Below, in pieces: positions 1 through 6,096 of a DNA stretch of 13,503 nucleotides. The notes under the pieces were generated by a model. It was not told the DNA's origin. It saw only the letters and a program-made list of their open reading frames with translations, and made no database searches. Made by a program: the position numbers and the translations under genes. Location of the stretch: the NCBI GenBank assembly GCA_005239845.1, contig SBBD01000129.1:1-13503 (forward strand), read 5' to 3'. How positions within the stretch are numbered: position 1 is the first letter of the stretch; every line of letters begins with the position of its first letter. Source of the stretch: an archaeon (GTDB lineage: Archaea; Micrarchaeota; Micrarchaeia; Norongarragalinales; SBBD01).

Positions 1-46
1 GGGAAGCGTCGGATGCCTTCTTTTTACCAATTTTTTCGTCAGTCAT
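1..46 (-). CDS. Possible 5' end of a leftward gene, cut by the window edge
   Basis: An ATG at 46 reading leftward opens a frame of 15 codons to the window edge (reads MTDEKIGKKKASDAS), charged and lysine-rich. I see no Shine-Dalgarno site, but an AT-rich stretch near 80-90 could serve as a TATA box for leaderless expression. It would be divergent from purB. It is too short to identify and may be chance. Confidence 0.25.
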   Translation of the reverse strand, partial: MTDEKIGKKKASDAS

Positions 47-80
47 CGTAAAAACATGGTTTTTTCGCGTTTTTGAAGAA

Positions 81-92
81 AAGTTATTAAGC
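81..92 (+). promoter_or_regulatory. Candidate TATA box for purB
   Basis: An AT-rich block (AAGTTATTAAGC) lies about 35-40 nt before the purB ATG and is followed by a G-rich stretch (GGGGGGTAGG, 112-121) just before the start codon that could act as a Shine-Dalgarno site. The assignment rests on position and composition only. Confidence 0.3.
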
Positions 93-123
93 TGGAGGGA
101 ATAAGCTAGTCGGGGGGTAGGCA

Positions 124-1554
124 ATGCACCAGGATGGCGTATACGCTTCCGTGTTCAGCTGGCGCTATGGGAGCCCGGAAATGCGGGCCTTGTTTTCCGA
201 GAAAGAGACGCGCACGCAATGGCGCAAAGTATGGGTGGCGTTAGCGAAGGCGCAGGCCAAGGCCGGCCTCGTTTCCGAAAAGGAGCTTAAGGAGCTCGAA
301 AAGCACGTCTCCGAAATAGATATCGAGAAGGCCCTGCAGCTCGAAAAGACCATCAAGCACGACCTGATGGCGGAATTGAGGGTGTTTGCGGAGCAAAGCG
401 GGGTTGCGGGAGGAAGGCTGCATGCGGGCGCCACGTCCATGGATATTGAAGACAATGCCGATGTCTTGAGATTGAAGAAGGCCTTGCGCCTCATCCGGCA
501 GAAAGCGGCCCGGCTCCTGTCCGCCTATCGAAAACAAATTGCGGCTCATGCTAAGGTAAGGTGCATGGCGTTGACGCATTTGCAGACGGCAGAGCCCACG
601 ACGATCGGCTACCGTTTTTGCTCGTATGCGCAGGACGTGCTGATCGACTTGGAGTGCTTGCACGCACTGGAAGGGTGGGTGAAGGGCAAGGGGTTCAAGG
701 GAGCCGTCGGAACTTCTGCGAGCTATGTAGAGTTGTTGAAGGGAAAGAAGGTGTCGGCGGAGGAGATGGAGAATGAAGCGTTGCGGGAATTGGGCTTGAA
801 GGCCTTCGACGTGAGCACGCAGGTGTATACGCGGAAAGTGGATTATTTGGTGTTGAGCGCGTTGGCTTCCATCGCGGCTTCCTTGCACAAGTTCGCTTTT
901 GACTTGCGGTTCCTGCAGAGTCCTTATGTTTTCGAGGAGATGGAGCCTTTCACGGAAATGCAGGTGGGCAGCAGCGCCATGCCCTTCAAGAGGAACCCCG
1001 TGAAAGCGGAAAGGCTGTGCTCGCTGGCCCGCTTTGTCTCTTCTACGTCGGAAGTGGCCTGGCAGAATGCAGCAAACTCAATGCTGGAACGAACGCTGGA
1101 CGATTCCGCGAACCGACGTATTGTGATTCCCGAGGCGTTCCTTGCCTTGGACGAGGCGCTTCAGCTTGCCATCGTGCTGGCGGAAGGGCTGCGGGTGAAC
1201 AAAAAAGTCGTGGAGAAGAACTTCCGGGCCTTTGCCCCTTTCGCGATGACGGAAGTGCTTCTCATGCGCTTGGTTGAAAAAGGGGAAGACCGGCAGAAAA
1301 TGCATGAACACTTGAGAAACCTTTCCTTGAAGGCGTGGCAGGACGTGCAGGAAGGAAAGCCCAACCCGCTCGCCAAGCTCGTGGAAGAAGATAAAACGAT
1401 TGCGAAAAAGCTTTCTGCCAAAGAACTCCGTGCCGTTTTCGAGGAGTCGCATGTGGGGCTGGCGGAAGAGAAGTGCAAGCGCTTTTTGAAGGTTTTGGAT
1501 GAAAAACTGTTAGGAGAACACGTGTCCCAGAAACGCGTGGATGTGGCGTACTGA
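124..1554 (+). CDS. purB: Adenylosuccinate lyase
   Basis: This 476-residue protein belongs to the fumarase/aspartase superfamily. Adenylosuccinate lyase releases fumarate twice in purine synthesis: from SAICAR to give AICAR, and from adenylosuccinate to give AMP. Visible motifs: the family N-terminus with RYGSPEM at 14-20; GRLHAGATSMDIEDNAD at 97-113, including the conserved His of the substrate site; THLQTAEPTT at 151-160 with the probable catalytic His152; GAVGTSAS at 194-201; and the superfamily signature GSSAMPFKRNP at 282-292, whose mobile loop carries the catalytic serine. Length is normal. The ATG at 124 leaves about 10 residues before the usual family start and has a G-rich stretch just upstream. 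The gene runs alone and converges on an unknown leftward gene 20 nt downstream. Function is very likely from the motifs; the substrate within the superfamily follows from the RYGSPEM and GATSMDIEDNAD regions. Confidence 0.95.
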   Translation: MHQDGVYASVFSWRYGSPEMRALFSEKETRTQWRKVWVALAKAQAKAGLVSEKELKELEKHVSEIDIEKALQLEKTIKHDLMAELRVFAEQSGVAGGRLHAGATSMDIEDNADVLRLKKALRLIRQKAARLLSAYRKQIAAHAKVRCMALTHLQTAEPTTIGYRFCSYAQDVLIDLECLHALEGWVKGKGFKGAVGTSASYVELLKGKKVSAEEMENEALRELGLKAFDVSTQVYTRKVDYLVLSALASIAASLHKFAFDLRFLQSPYVFEEMEPFTEMQVGSSAMPFKRNPVKAERLCSLARFVSSTSEVAWQNAANSMLERTLDDSANRRIVIPEAFLALDEALQLAIVLAEGLRVNKKVVEKNFRAFAPFAMTEVLLMRLVEKGEDRQKMHEHLRNLSLKAWQDVQEGKPNPLAKLVEEDKTIAKKLSAKELRAVFEESHVGLAEEKCKRFLKVLDEKLLGEHVSQKRVDVAY

Positions 1555-1574
1555 CGCTCCCTAGGAAAGGGCTT

Positions 1575-1958
1575 TCACCCTGTTTTCATGCGGAGGTGCA
1601 GCACATTTTCGTGTTGGTCTCTTTCGTGGTGGCGGTGCTGTCCTGGCTCGGCCGTCCACTCCAGAACGACTCGCTGGAGCACTTCTGGGGAAAGAAATTG
1701 CGCGATTTTTTCCGAGGGGCTCCGGGCGGCGTGTTGTTCGAACAAGGGAGCCAATGCCTCCTTTGTCAGCATGTTGGAGATGGCGGTTCTCACATTTTCG
1801 TGGTCTCTGGAACGCGTGTTTCTGGGGAATAGGACTAAGACGTGGTTCACTCCGGTTCCAGCATGCGTTCCGAGTTTGAAGGCAAGCACTTTCCCCTTGA
1901 ACGCGGGATCTTTTCCTTGCATGGCTTTCAGGAGTTCAAACAAGGGTTCGAGTGGCAT
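1575..1958 (-). CDS. Unknown 127-residue protein with His-rich C-terminus
   Basis: I do not recognise this family. The choice of strand rests on a strong Shine-Dalgarno site (GGAGGAGAT, 1965-1973 on the minus strand) 6 nt before the ATG at 1958, and on G/C-ending codons like those of the neighbours. The overlapping rightward frame has no such site. The protein reads as an alpha/beta domain: residues 1-12 helical, 22-30 and 37-45 probable strands (KVLAFKLG, VNHVLVLFP), then helices at 53-100. Residues 107-121 hold six histidines (QHRHHERDQHENVLH), which could bind a metal ion or be a charged tail. There is no signal peptide or membrane segment. It converges on purB with about 20 nt between stop codons, so no shared operon is suggested. 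A function is not proposed. Confidence 0.7.
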   Translation of the reverse strand: MPLEPLFELLKAMQGKDPAFKGKVLAFKLGTHAGTGVNHVLVLFPRNTRSRDHENVRTAISNMLTKEALAPLFEQHAARSPSEKIAQFLSPEVLQRVVLEWTAEPGQHRHHERDQHENVLHLRMKTG

Positions 1959-1964
1959 GGTTGA

Positions 1965-1973
1965 ATCTCCTCC
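1965..1973 (-). promoter_or_regulatory. Shine-Dalgarno site deciding the start of the leftward unknown gene
   Basis: On the minus strand GGAGGAGAT ends 6 nt before the ATG at 1958. It closely matches the complement of the archaeal 16S 3' end and is the main reason for calling the leftward frame real. Confidence 0.7.
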
Positions 1974-2171
1974 GTCTCATGTTTAAAATGGCGTCGGTTT
2001 CCTTTATTTTGGTTTGAAGCCTTTTTTGTTCAATTTTCCGAGAAACCATTTTATTTAACCCCTTATTGGTTATGTCCTTAGTTTCCGCTTTTGATGGAGC
2101 GGGAGGGAATGGGCGAAGACGGGTAAAGGTGCCGGAAGGAGTGCCGTCTCCAAACGGGGTCGGGTGGAAGC
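1974..2171. promoter_or_regulatory. Divergent promoter region
   Basis: About 200 nt separate the leftward unknown gene from the rightward PEP-domain gene. Candidate TATA boxes are CAAAATAAAG (minus strand, around 2003-2012), which would give a short leader with the GGAGGAGAT site for the leftward gene, and TTTTATTTA (plus strand, 2049-2057) for the rightward gene, which would leave a leader of about 90 nt. A 10-codon frame (ATG 2094 to TAA 2124) lies in that leader, in frame with the downstream gene; its significance is unclear. Confidence 0.3.
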
Positions 2172-3671
2172 GTGAATTTGGATTGGAGCATTTTGCAGCA
2201 GCGGCCTGGGGGGTACTGGCCGTTGGCGCCCGCCATTACAGCGACGCTGGAAAGCTTTGCGTGGGACATTCAGGACGTTTTGGGGGTGCGGTTCGGAAGT
2301 TCTCTCGTTGCCATGCAGAAACACCACCAATACTATTGCTTTCCAACCCGCGAATGGGTGGGCGTGCAGAAGCACGTCTTCCAGCAACAGCTTTCGGACC
2401 CTGGCCTTATGACGGGCATCCGCCACAAGTTCGAGTTGCTGGCGCCTCGCTTCCTCCGCCTCTCTGAAGCCATGAGCACGCAGCCTTTGCCGGACTTGTC
2501 GAACGAGGAGCTTTGGAACCTCTACCGTTCCTGGAGGGCCGAGTTCAAGAGGGGCTACGTGTACGGGGAACCGCCTGCTTTTGTCTTGAAGGACGTGCTT
2601 TCCGAATACTTGGAAGTGCAGTTGGCAAAGCATCTTCCGGGAGAGAAGCGCCAGGCCATCGGCAAGGCTTTTTCCCTGCTGGTCGCTCCCAAAGAAAAGC
2701 CGTTTGCCACGCGGCAAGAAGAAGACTTTCTGCGCATCGTCGTGCTTGCAGAAGAAGGCAAGGATGTGGAAGAGGAGCTTGCACGGCACACGCAAACGTT
2801 TTCCTGGGTCCCCTTCGATTACGGGAACGAGGTTTGGGACGAGACCCATTTCCGTTCGCAGTTGAAGGAACTCAAGAGCCAACGCTTTGATGCGGAAAAG
2901 CGTTTGAAAACCATCCACGCCTATTATGCAAACTTGGAACGACGGCAGGGCGAACTCTTCAGCCGCTTGGGGCTGGACGAGGGGCTTAGGGACCTGTTCA
3001 AAGCCCTTCAGGTGTGCTCGTATTTGATTGATCACAAGAAGGAAGTGTACACGCGGGGCAACCTCCTTTTCGAGCCGGTCATGCGGGAGATTGCGAGGAG
3101 GGCCGGCGTTGCAAGGCGCCTGTTCCGCTACGCCGTAGACAATGAAGTGGAGGCGTTTTTGAAGCGGGGGACGCGCGTAGACTCCCGGCGACTGTCTGCA
3201 AGGCCCTTGGGTTGCGCCTATGTGTGCACGGGCGCAGGCAACTTGTTGTACGAAGGAAGCGAAGCCACTTCCTTCCTGGATCGTGCCGGCCTTTCCGCCA
3301 AAAAGGCCTCGCAGTTTGCCGAAGTCAAGGGCTTGTGCGGGTGCGCGGGCGCCGTCACGGGAAAGGCCCGCGTCCTCTTGAGTGCGGGAGGCATCGGCAA
3401 GCTGGCGAAAGGAGAAATCCTGGTCACGATGATGACGACGCCCGACTTTATTGCCGGAATGAAGCGAGCGGCCGCCGTGGTAACGAACGAGGGAGGAATT
3501 ACAAGCCACGCGGCCATCGTTTCAAGAGAACTCGGCATTCCGTGCGTCGTAGGGACCGGCAATGCGACGAAAGTGTTCAAGACTGGCGACGTTTTGGAGG
3601 TGAAGGCGTCCCACGGCGTCGTGCGCAAATTGGAAGTGAAGGGCAAGAACGCGAAGCCCAGAAACAAATAA
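2172..3671 (+). CDS. PEP-utilising enzyme mobile-domain protein lacking an ATP-grasp half
   Basis: The C-terminal third is a phosphoenolpyruvate-utilising enzyme mobile (phosphohistidine) domain. Residues about 388-489 hold GAVTGKARVLL, then MTTPDFIAGMKRAAAVVTNE, then GGITSHAAIVSRELGIPCVVG with the phospho-accepting His446, and finally a GDVLEV strand. In PEP synthase, pyruvate phosphate dikinase and rifampicin phosphotransferase this swivelling domain carries phosphate between active sites. Residues 1-385 do not show the Lys- and Arg-containing ATP-grasp motifs of those enzymes; they look mostly helical, with aromatic-rich patches (HHQYYCF at 51-57, SWVPFDYGNEVWDETHF at 211-227). There is no TIM-barrel PEP-binding domain after the mobile domain. 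The start is a GTG at 2172 behind a GGGTGG site; an in-frame TAA at 2124 limits extension. The domain call is firm; the reaction and substrate are unknown. Confidence 0.85.
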   Translation: MNLDWSILQQRPGGYWPLAPAITATLESFAWDIQDVLGVRFGSSLVAMQKHHQYYCFPTREWVGVQKHVFQQQLSDPGLMTGIRHKFELLAPRFLRLSEAMSTQPLPDLSNEELWNLYRSWRAEFKRGYVYGEPPAFVLKDVLSEYLEVQLAKHLPGEKRQAIGKAFSLLVAPKEKPFATRQEEDFLRIVVLAEEGKDVEEELARHTQTFSWVPFDYGNEVWDETHFRSQLKELKSQRFDAEKRLKTIHAYYANLERRQGELFSRLGLDEGLRDLFKALQVCSYLIDHKKEVYTRGNLLFEPVMREIARRAGVARRLFRYAVDNEVEAFLKRGTRVDSRRLSARPLGCAYVCTGAGNLLYEGSEATSFLDRAGLSAKKASQFAEVKGLCGCAGAVTGKARVLLSAGGIGKLAKGEILVTMMTTPDFIAGMKRAAAVVTNEGGITSHAAIVSRELGIPCVVGTGNATKVFKTGDVLEVKASHGVVRKLEVKGKNAKPRNK

Positions 3672-3674
3672 ATA
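3666..3674 (+). promoter_or_regulatory. Candidate TATA box for the 45-residue membrane protein
   Basis: AAATAAATA spans the stop codon of the PEP-domain gene and is centred about 31 nt before the ATG at 3701. That spacing fits a transcript with little or no leader, which would explain the missing Shine-Dalgarno site. Confidence 0.4.
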
Positions 3675-3700
3675 CGAGTTTTCCTATTTACGGACATCTT

Positions 3701-3838
3701 ATGCCTTTTCCATTTGCCTTGTTCGGCTTGGACGACACGACCGTGCTTTTGATCGCCCTCCTCGTCGTATTTCTGGGCTGGATTCTCGGCAACTGGCAGC
3801 TTCCCCATTGGAAGAAAGGGGCGGAACGAAGACTATAG
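3701..3838 (+). CDS. Small single-helix membrane protein (45 residues)
   Basis: An ATG at 3701 opens a 45-residue frame. Residues about 12-32 (DTTVLLIALLVVFLGWILGNW region) form one clear transmembrane helix. The preceding segment has two acidic residues (LDD) and the following one is basic (HWKKGAERR), which by the positive-inside rule predicts N-out/C-in topology. It starts 29 nt after the PEP-domain gene stop, with a TATA-like box at that stop and no Shine-Dalgarno site, so leaderless expression is likely. Such short genes are often missed. I cannot name a family. The hydrophobic core flanked by charged ends argues for a real protein, but 45 codons is short enough for chance to remain possible. 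Confidence 0.55.
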   Translation: MPFPFALFGLDDTTVLLIALLVVFLGWILGNWQLPHWKKGAERRL

Positions 3839-3883
3839 CCGCCGACAATCCCCCCGTTTTCGTCTTTTGACGTAAAGATTAAG

Positions 3884-3922
3884 TTTTTAAGTCGTCGAAA
3901 AGTAATGGGTAGCGAGGTGGTG
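3884..3922 (+). promoter_or_regulatory. TATA-like box and Shine-Dalgarno site of the four-helix protein
   Basis: TTTTTAA at 3884-3890 sits about 37 nt before the ATG at 3925. GAGGTGGTG at 3914-3922 is a good Shine-Dalgarno match just before that ATG and fixes the start. Confidence 0.5.
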
Positions 3923-3924
3923 TT

Positions 3925-4293
3925 ATGCCTCGGAAGCAAGAGGACAGTTGGTCTAAAATCGGTGCATGGTCGTTCATCGTAGGACTCGCGATTGCAGTAG
4001 TAGCCGGCATCTTCTACCCTACCGCGACGCCCATGGCGGGAAACGTATTCGTTCTGGGAATTCTCGGCATTCTCGTTGGCATCTTGAACATCGGGGACAA
4101 GGAAATCATGATGTTCTTGCTGGGAGCGCTCACGTTCCTCGTGGCGTCCTCCAGCCTTTCCGTCGTGTTCAGCATTATCCCAGCGCTCGGCCCCGTCCTG
4201 CCGTCCATTTTGAACAACATCGTGTTGTTCGTTGGCCCTGGAGCGGCCGTGGTGGCCTTGAAGGCCTTGTACGACGTCTCGCAAAAGGGCTGA
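3925..4293 (+). CDS. Unknown four-helix membrane protein (122 residues)
   Basis: The protein is almost wholly hydrophobic, with four predicted transmembrane helices at about residues 12-31, 38-56, 60-84 and 95-116, joined by very short loops (YPTATP, GDKE, PALGPVLP). The N-terminus is short and charged (MPRKQEDSWSK) and the tail (YDVSQKG) is mildly basic. Glycine- and alanine-rich helices (GILGILVGILNIG, GPGAAVVALKAL) suggest tight packing or self-association. There are no conserved catalytic residues that I can identify. The start is well supported by a Shine-Dalgarno site, and the gene ends in a hairpin and T-rich terminator, so it is probably transcribed alone or with the small upstream gene. 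I do not recognise the family. A small structural or transport-associated membrane protein is possible, but nothing in the sequence shows this. Confidence 0.8.
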   Translation: MPRKQEDSWSKIGAWSFIVGLAIAVVAGIFYPTATPMAGNVFVLGILGILVGILNIGDKEIMMFLLGALTFLVASSSLSVVFSIIPALGPVLPSILNNIVLFVGPGAAVVALKALYDVSQKG

Positions 4294-4375
4294 AAACGCC
4301 CTTTTCCTTCTTTTTTTCTTTCCCGTTCTTTTTTTATTATTTTTTCCTACCAACGAGCTTTTTTTTGTTTTTAAC
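4283..4375 (+). terminator. Hairpin plus T-rich terminator
   Basis: AAAAGGGC (4283-4290) and GCCCTTTT (4298-4305) form a perfect 8-bp stem with a 7-nt loop that contains the stop codon of the four-helix protein. It is followed by about 70 nt with several runs of five to eight T. T-runs alone suffice for archaeal termination; the hairpin makes it resemble a bacterial intrinsic terminator too. Between 4376 and 4431 I see no gene. Confidence 0.65.
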
Positions 4376-4431
4376 ACGGCCCAGCTGACGCTAACGCCAA
4401 TAAACTGCTTGCATTTTCAGAGACTCTTTTC

Positions 4432-5109
4432 CTAGAAGCTGAAGCTCTCTCCCACGCGCAAAAGGACGGGCTCGGCCCTTCCTCCCTTCTTTGCCTTTTC
4501 CTCGAATTCCCTGACGTTGGCCTGGATCATCTTGAACGTGTTGTAGTGCATGGGTACGACGTACGTGCATTTCAGCATCTTGAGGGCGTTGACGGCGGAA
4601 ATCACGTCCATGGTTTCCCTTCCCCCGATCGGCAGGAGCGCCACGTCCACGCTGATTTCGTGCATTTCAAAGAAGTCGTACGTGTCCCCCGCAAAATAGA
4701 CGCGTTTTCCTTCTGCCGAAACAATGTAGCCTGCCGGGTACTGACTTTGCGGCTGCTTCGCTTTCGTCACCGTGATATCTAGGCCCATATTGTGGAACGA
4801 ATCCCCTTGGTAGGCGGTCATGCGCAGCTTGGGGTTCAATTCGAGTTTGGCGAGCGCGGGGTCCGGGGCGAGCACTTGCGCGAACGTCTTTTCCTGCACT
4901 CTCTGGACATCGAACTTGTCGCAGTGGTCGGGCTTCTCGTTGCTGATCATGATGAGGTCGGCTTTGCGGATGCTCTCCGCTTGGATGCCGGGAGGCACCA
5001 GCCTCTCCATTTTCAAGGGTTTCGCATCCCACCACGGGTCCGTGTAGATGATTCTACCTCCAAGCTCGATTTCAAAGGAAGCGTGTCCCAAGAACTTGAC
5101 GGAAGCCAT
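4432..5109 (-). CDS. MBL-fold protein of the UPF0173 type with altered metal site
   Basis: The 225-residue protein starts VKFLGHASFEIE and continues IYTDPWW, the typical opening of the UPF0173/YtkL-like metallo-beta-lactamase family. FAGDTYDF (139-146), DVALLPIGG (155-163) and VPMHYNTF (185-192) match the later motifs, keeping Asp142 and His188. However, the usual HxHxDH metal motif reads NEKPDH at 57-62, so the first two histidines are Asn57 and Lys59; Asp61 and His62 remain. The His expected before PAGYIV also appears to be missing (KQPQSQYPAGY, 118-128). Hydrolase activity is therefore uncertain. A longer frame reaches 5151, but I chose the ATG at 5109 because GAGGAGA (5115-5121, minus strand) lies 5 nt upstream and the family starts there. 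The gene is divergent from the GGDEF gene. Confidence 0.9.
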   Translation of the reverse strand: MASVKFLGHASFEIELGGRIIYTDPWWDAKPLKMERLVPPGIQAESIRKADLIMISNEKPDHCDKFDVQRVQEKTFAQVLAPDPALAKLELNPKLRMTAYQGDSFHNMGLDITVTKAKQPQSQYPAGYIVSAEGKRVYFAGDTYDFFEMHEISVDVALLPIGGRETMDVISAVNALKMLKCTYVVPMHYNTFKMIQANVREFEEKAKKGGRAEPVLLRVGESFSF

Positions 5110-5152
5110 GGTTTTCTCCTCTAACATTTCCAGAAACGAGGAAACGAGCAAG

Positions 5153-5160
5153 ATTAAATA
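5153..5160 (-). promoter_or_regulatory. TATA box for the MBL-fold gene
   Basis: On the minus strand TATTTAAT lies about 47 nt before the ATG at 5109. A start of transcription some 25 nt downstream would leave a leader of about 20 nt containing the GAGGAGA ribosome site. Confidence 0.55.
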
Positions 5161-5192
5161 CCTTTACGTTGCGCTGCGGTTCCTCCAGGCGG

Positions 5193-5200
5193 ATATAAAA
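5193..5200 (+). promoter_or_regulatory. TATA box for the GGDEF-rio1-pth2 cluster (leaderless type)
   Basis: ATATAAAA is centred 27 nt before the ATG at 5224, the classic archaeal spacing for a leaderless transcript. No Shine-Dalgarno site lies in between, which agrees with this. Confidence 0.6.
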
Positions 5201-5223
5201 ACAAGAAGCGGAATTCTTTTACC

Positions 5224-6096
5224 ATGGCTCTCGCGAAACCCCTGCAATCCCTCCTATTGATTCGTTGGAGGCAAGTGTCCATCTTGGCGCGCAACTTAGT
5301 GACGTGGCAACGTAGCCCCGTGCTTAATAGGTGGAACAGCCTTTCCATGCCGGCGCGGGGAGCCATTACGGGCGGCACTTTGGGCGCTCTTTATACGGGC
5401 GCTTCTTGGCTGGAAAACCAGCTTCATGGAAATAGTCCTGTGACGACGTACGTTACTTATTCGGCTCCTTTTTTCACTGCGTTAGCCGGACGCGCCATCG
5501 GCAAATGGAGGCAGCGCGCGCTCACCGACCCCTTAATGCAGGTTCTTCGCAGGGAAGCGTTCGAGTCATGGATTGCTGAACAGCAGCGAGCCTTGCGCAG
5601 GGGAAAGCCCCGGACCCTTCTTTTCGCCGACTTGGATAACTTTAAGGCGTGGAACGACGCGCTGGGAAAACCCGAGGGCGACGCGTTGCTGCAACGGATA
5701 GGAAGAGAGGCGTCGGCGGTCATCCGGTTTAGGGACGTGGCCGGCGTCCCGGGTTCCCACGCGCTCGGGAGATGGGGCGGGGACGAACTCGTTTTCGGGG
5801 GCTCGTTCAATGAAGGCCAAGGCGCCGTGGTTGCCAAGCGCCTGGAAGGCTTGGTGCTGAAGCTTCAGCAGGAAAAACTGGCCGCTTTGAGGAATGAAAT
5901 GGCTAGAGCCGGCGGTTCACGGCAACGAGAACTGTCGAGGTTGGTTGGCGTCTTGAAACAATATCCTCTGGGATTGAGCGTCGCCGTTCGGCCCCTGAAC
6001 CCCGGCGACACGTTGGAAGGACTCAAGCAAGAACTTTCCCGCCGGTTGGATGTCATTAAAGAGTCGCGTCGCCCGCAGAGGCTCAGGGTGGTCTAG
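5224..6096 (+). CDS. Membrane-associated GGDEF-domain protein (putative diguanylate cyclase)
   Basis: The 290-residue protein has an N-terminal half with two hydrophobic segments (about 45-63 and 75-93) that could anchor it in the membrane. A GGDEF domain follows: DPLMQVLRREAFESW (102-116, matching the DxLTGLxNRRxF start), LFADLDNFKAWND (133-145) with metal-ligand Asp136, GDALL (152-156), and GRWGGDELVFGG (182-193), where GGDEL replaces GGDEF. GGDEF proteins typically make cyclic di-GMP from two GTP. An RxxD (Arg168-Asp171) resembles the product-inhibition I-site, but about 8 extra residues separate it from GGDEL. A charged stretch (about 210-240) interrupts the domain before the last strand (LGLSVAVRPL). 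The gene is promoter-proximal and its stop overlaps the rio1 start by 1 nt. GGDEF domains are uncommon in archaea. Key residues suggest activity, but it could be a degenerate receptor. Confidence 0.85.
   Translation: MALAKPLQSLLLIRWRQVSILARNLVTWQRSPVLNRWNSLSMPARGAITGGTLGALYTGASWLENQLHGNSPVTTYVTYSAPFFTALAGRAIGKWRQRALTDPLMQVLRREAFESWIAEQQRALRRGKPRTLLFADLDNFKAWNDALGKPEGDALLQRIGREASAVIRFRDVAGVPGSHALGRWGGDELVFGGSFNEGQGAVVAKRLEGLVLKLQQEKLAALRNEMARAGGSRQRELSRLVGVLKQYPLGLSVAVRPLNPGDTLEGLKQELSRRLDVIKESRRPQRLRVV

Noticed and set aside
241..888. A 215-codon leftward frame opposite purB
   Set aside because: It lies wholly inside a well-conserved purB and its translation is Arg/Gln/His-rich low-information sequence, typical of a shadow.
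1555..1585. Weak AGGG/CCCT hairpin followed by TGTTTT after purB
   Set aside because: A four-base stem and short T run overlapping the end of the convergent gene are too weak to call a terminator.
1588..1986. A 132-codon rightward frame opposite the His-rich unknown gene
   Set aside because: It has no ribosome site, while the leftward frame has GGAGGAGAT at ideal distance and coding-like codon use.
2070..3509. A 479-codon leftward frame opposite the PEP-domain gene
   Set aside because: The plus strand has a clear mobile domain with its catalytic His; the antisense frame shows no motifs and is the long open frame expected opposite a GC-rich gene.
5110..5151. Fourteen-residue N-terminal extension of the MBL-fold protein
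   Set aside because: The ribosome site GAGGAGA sits just before the inner ATG at 5109, and the family begins with VKFLGHASFE.
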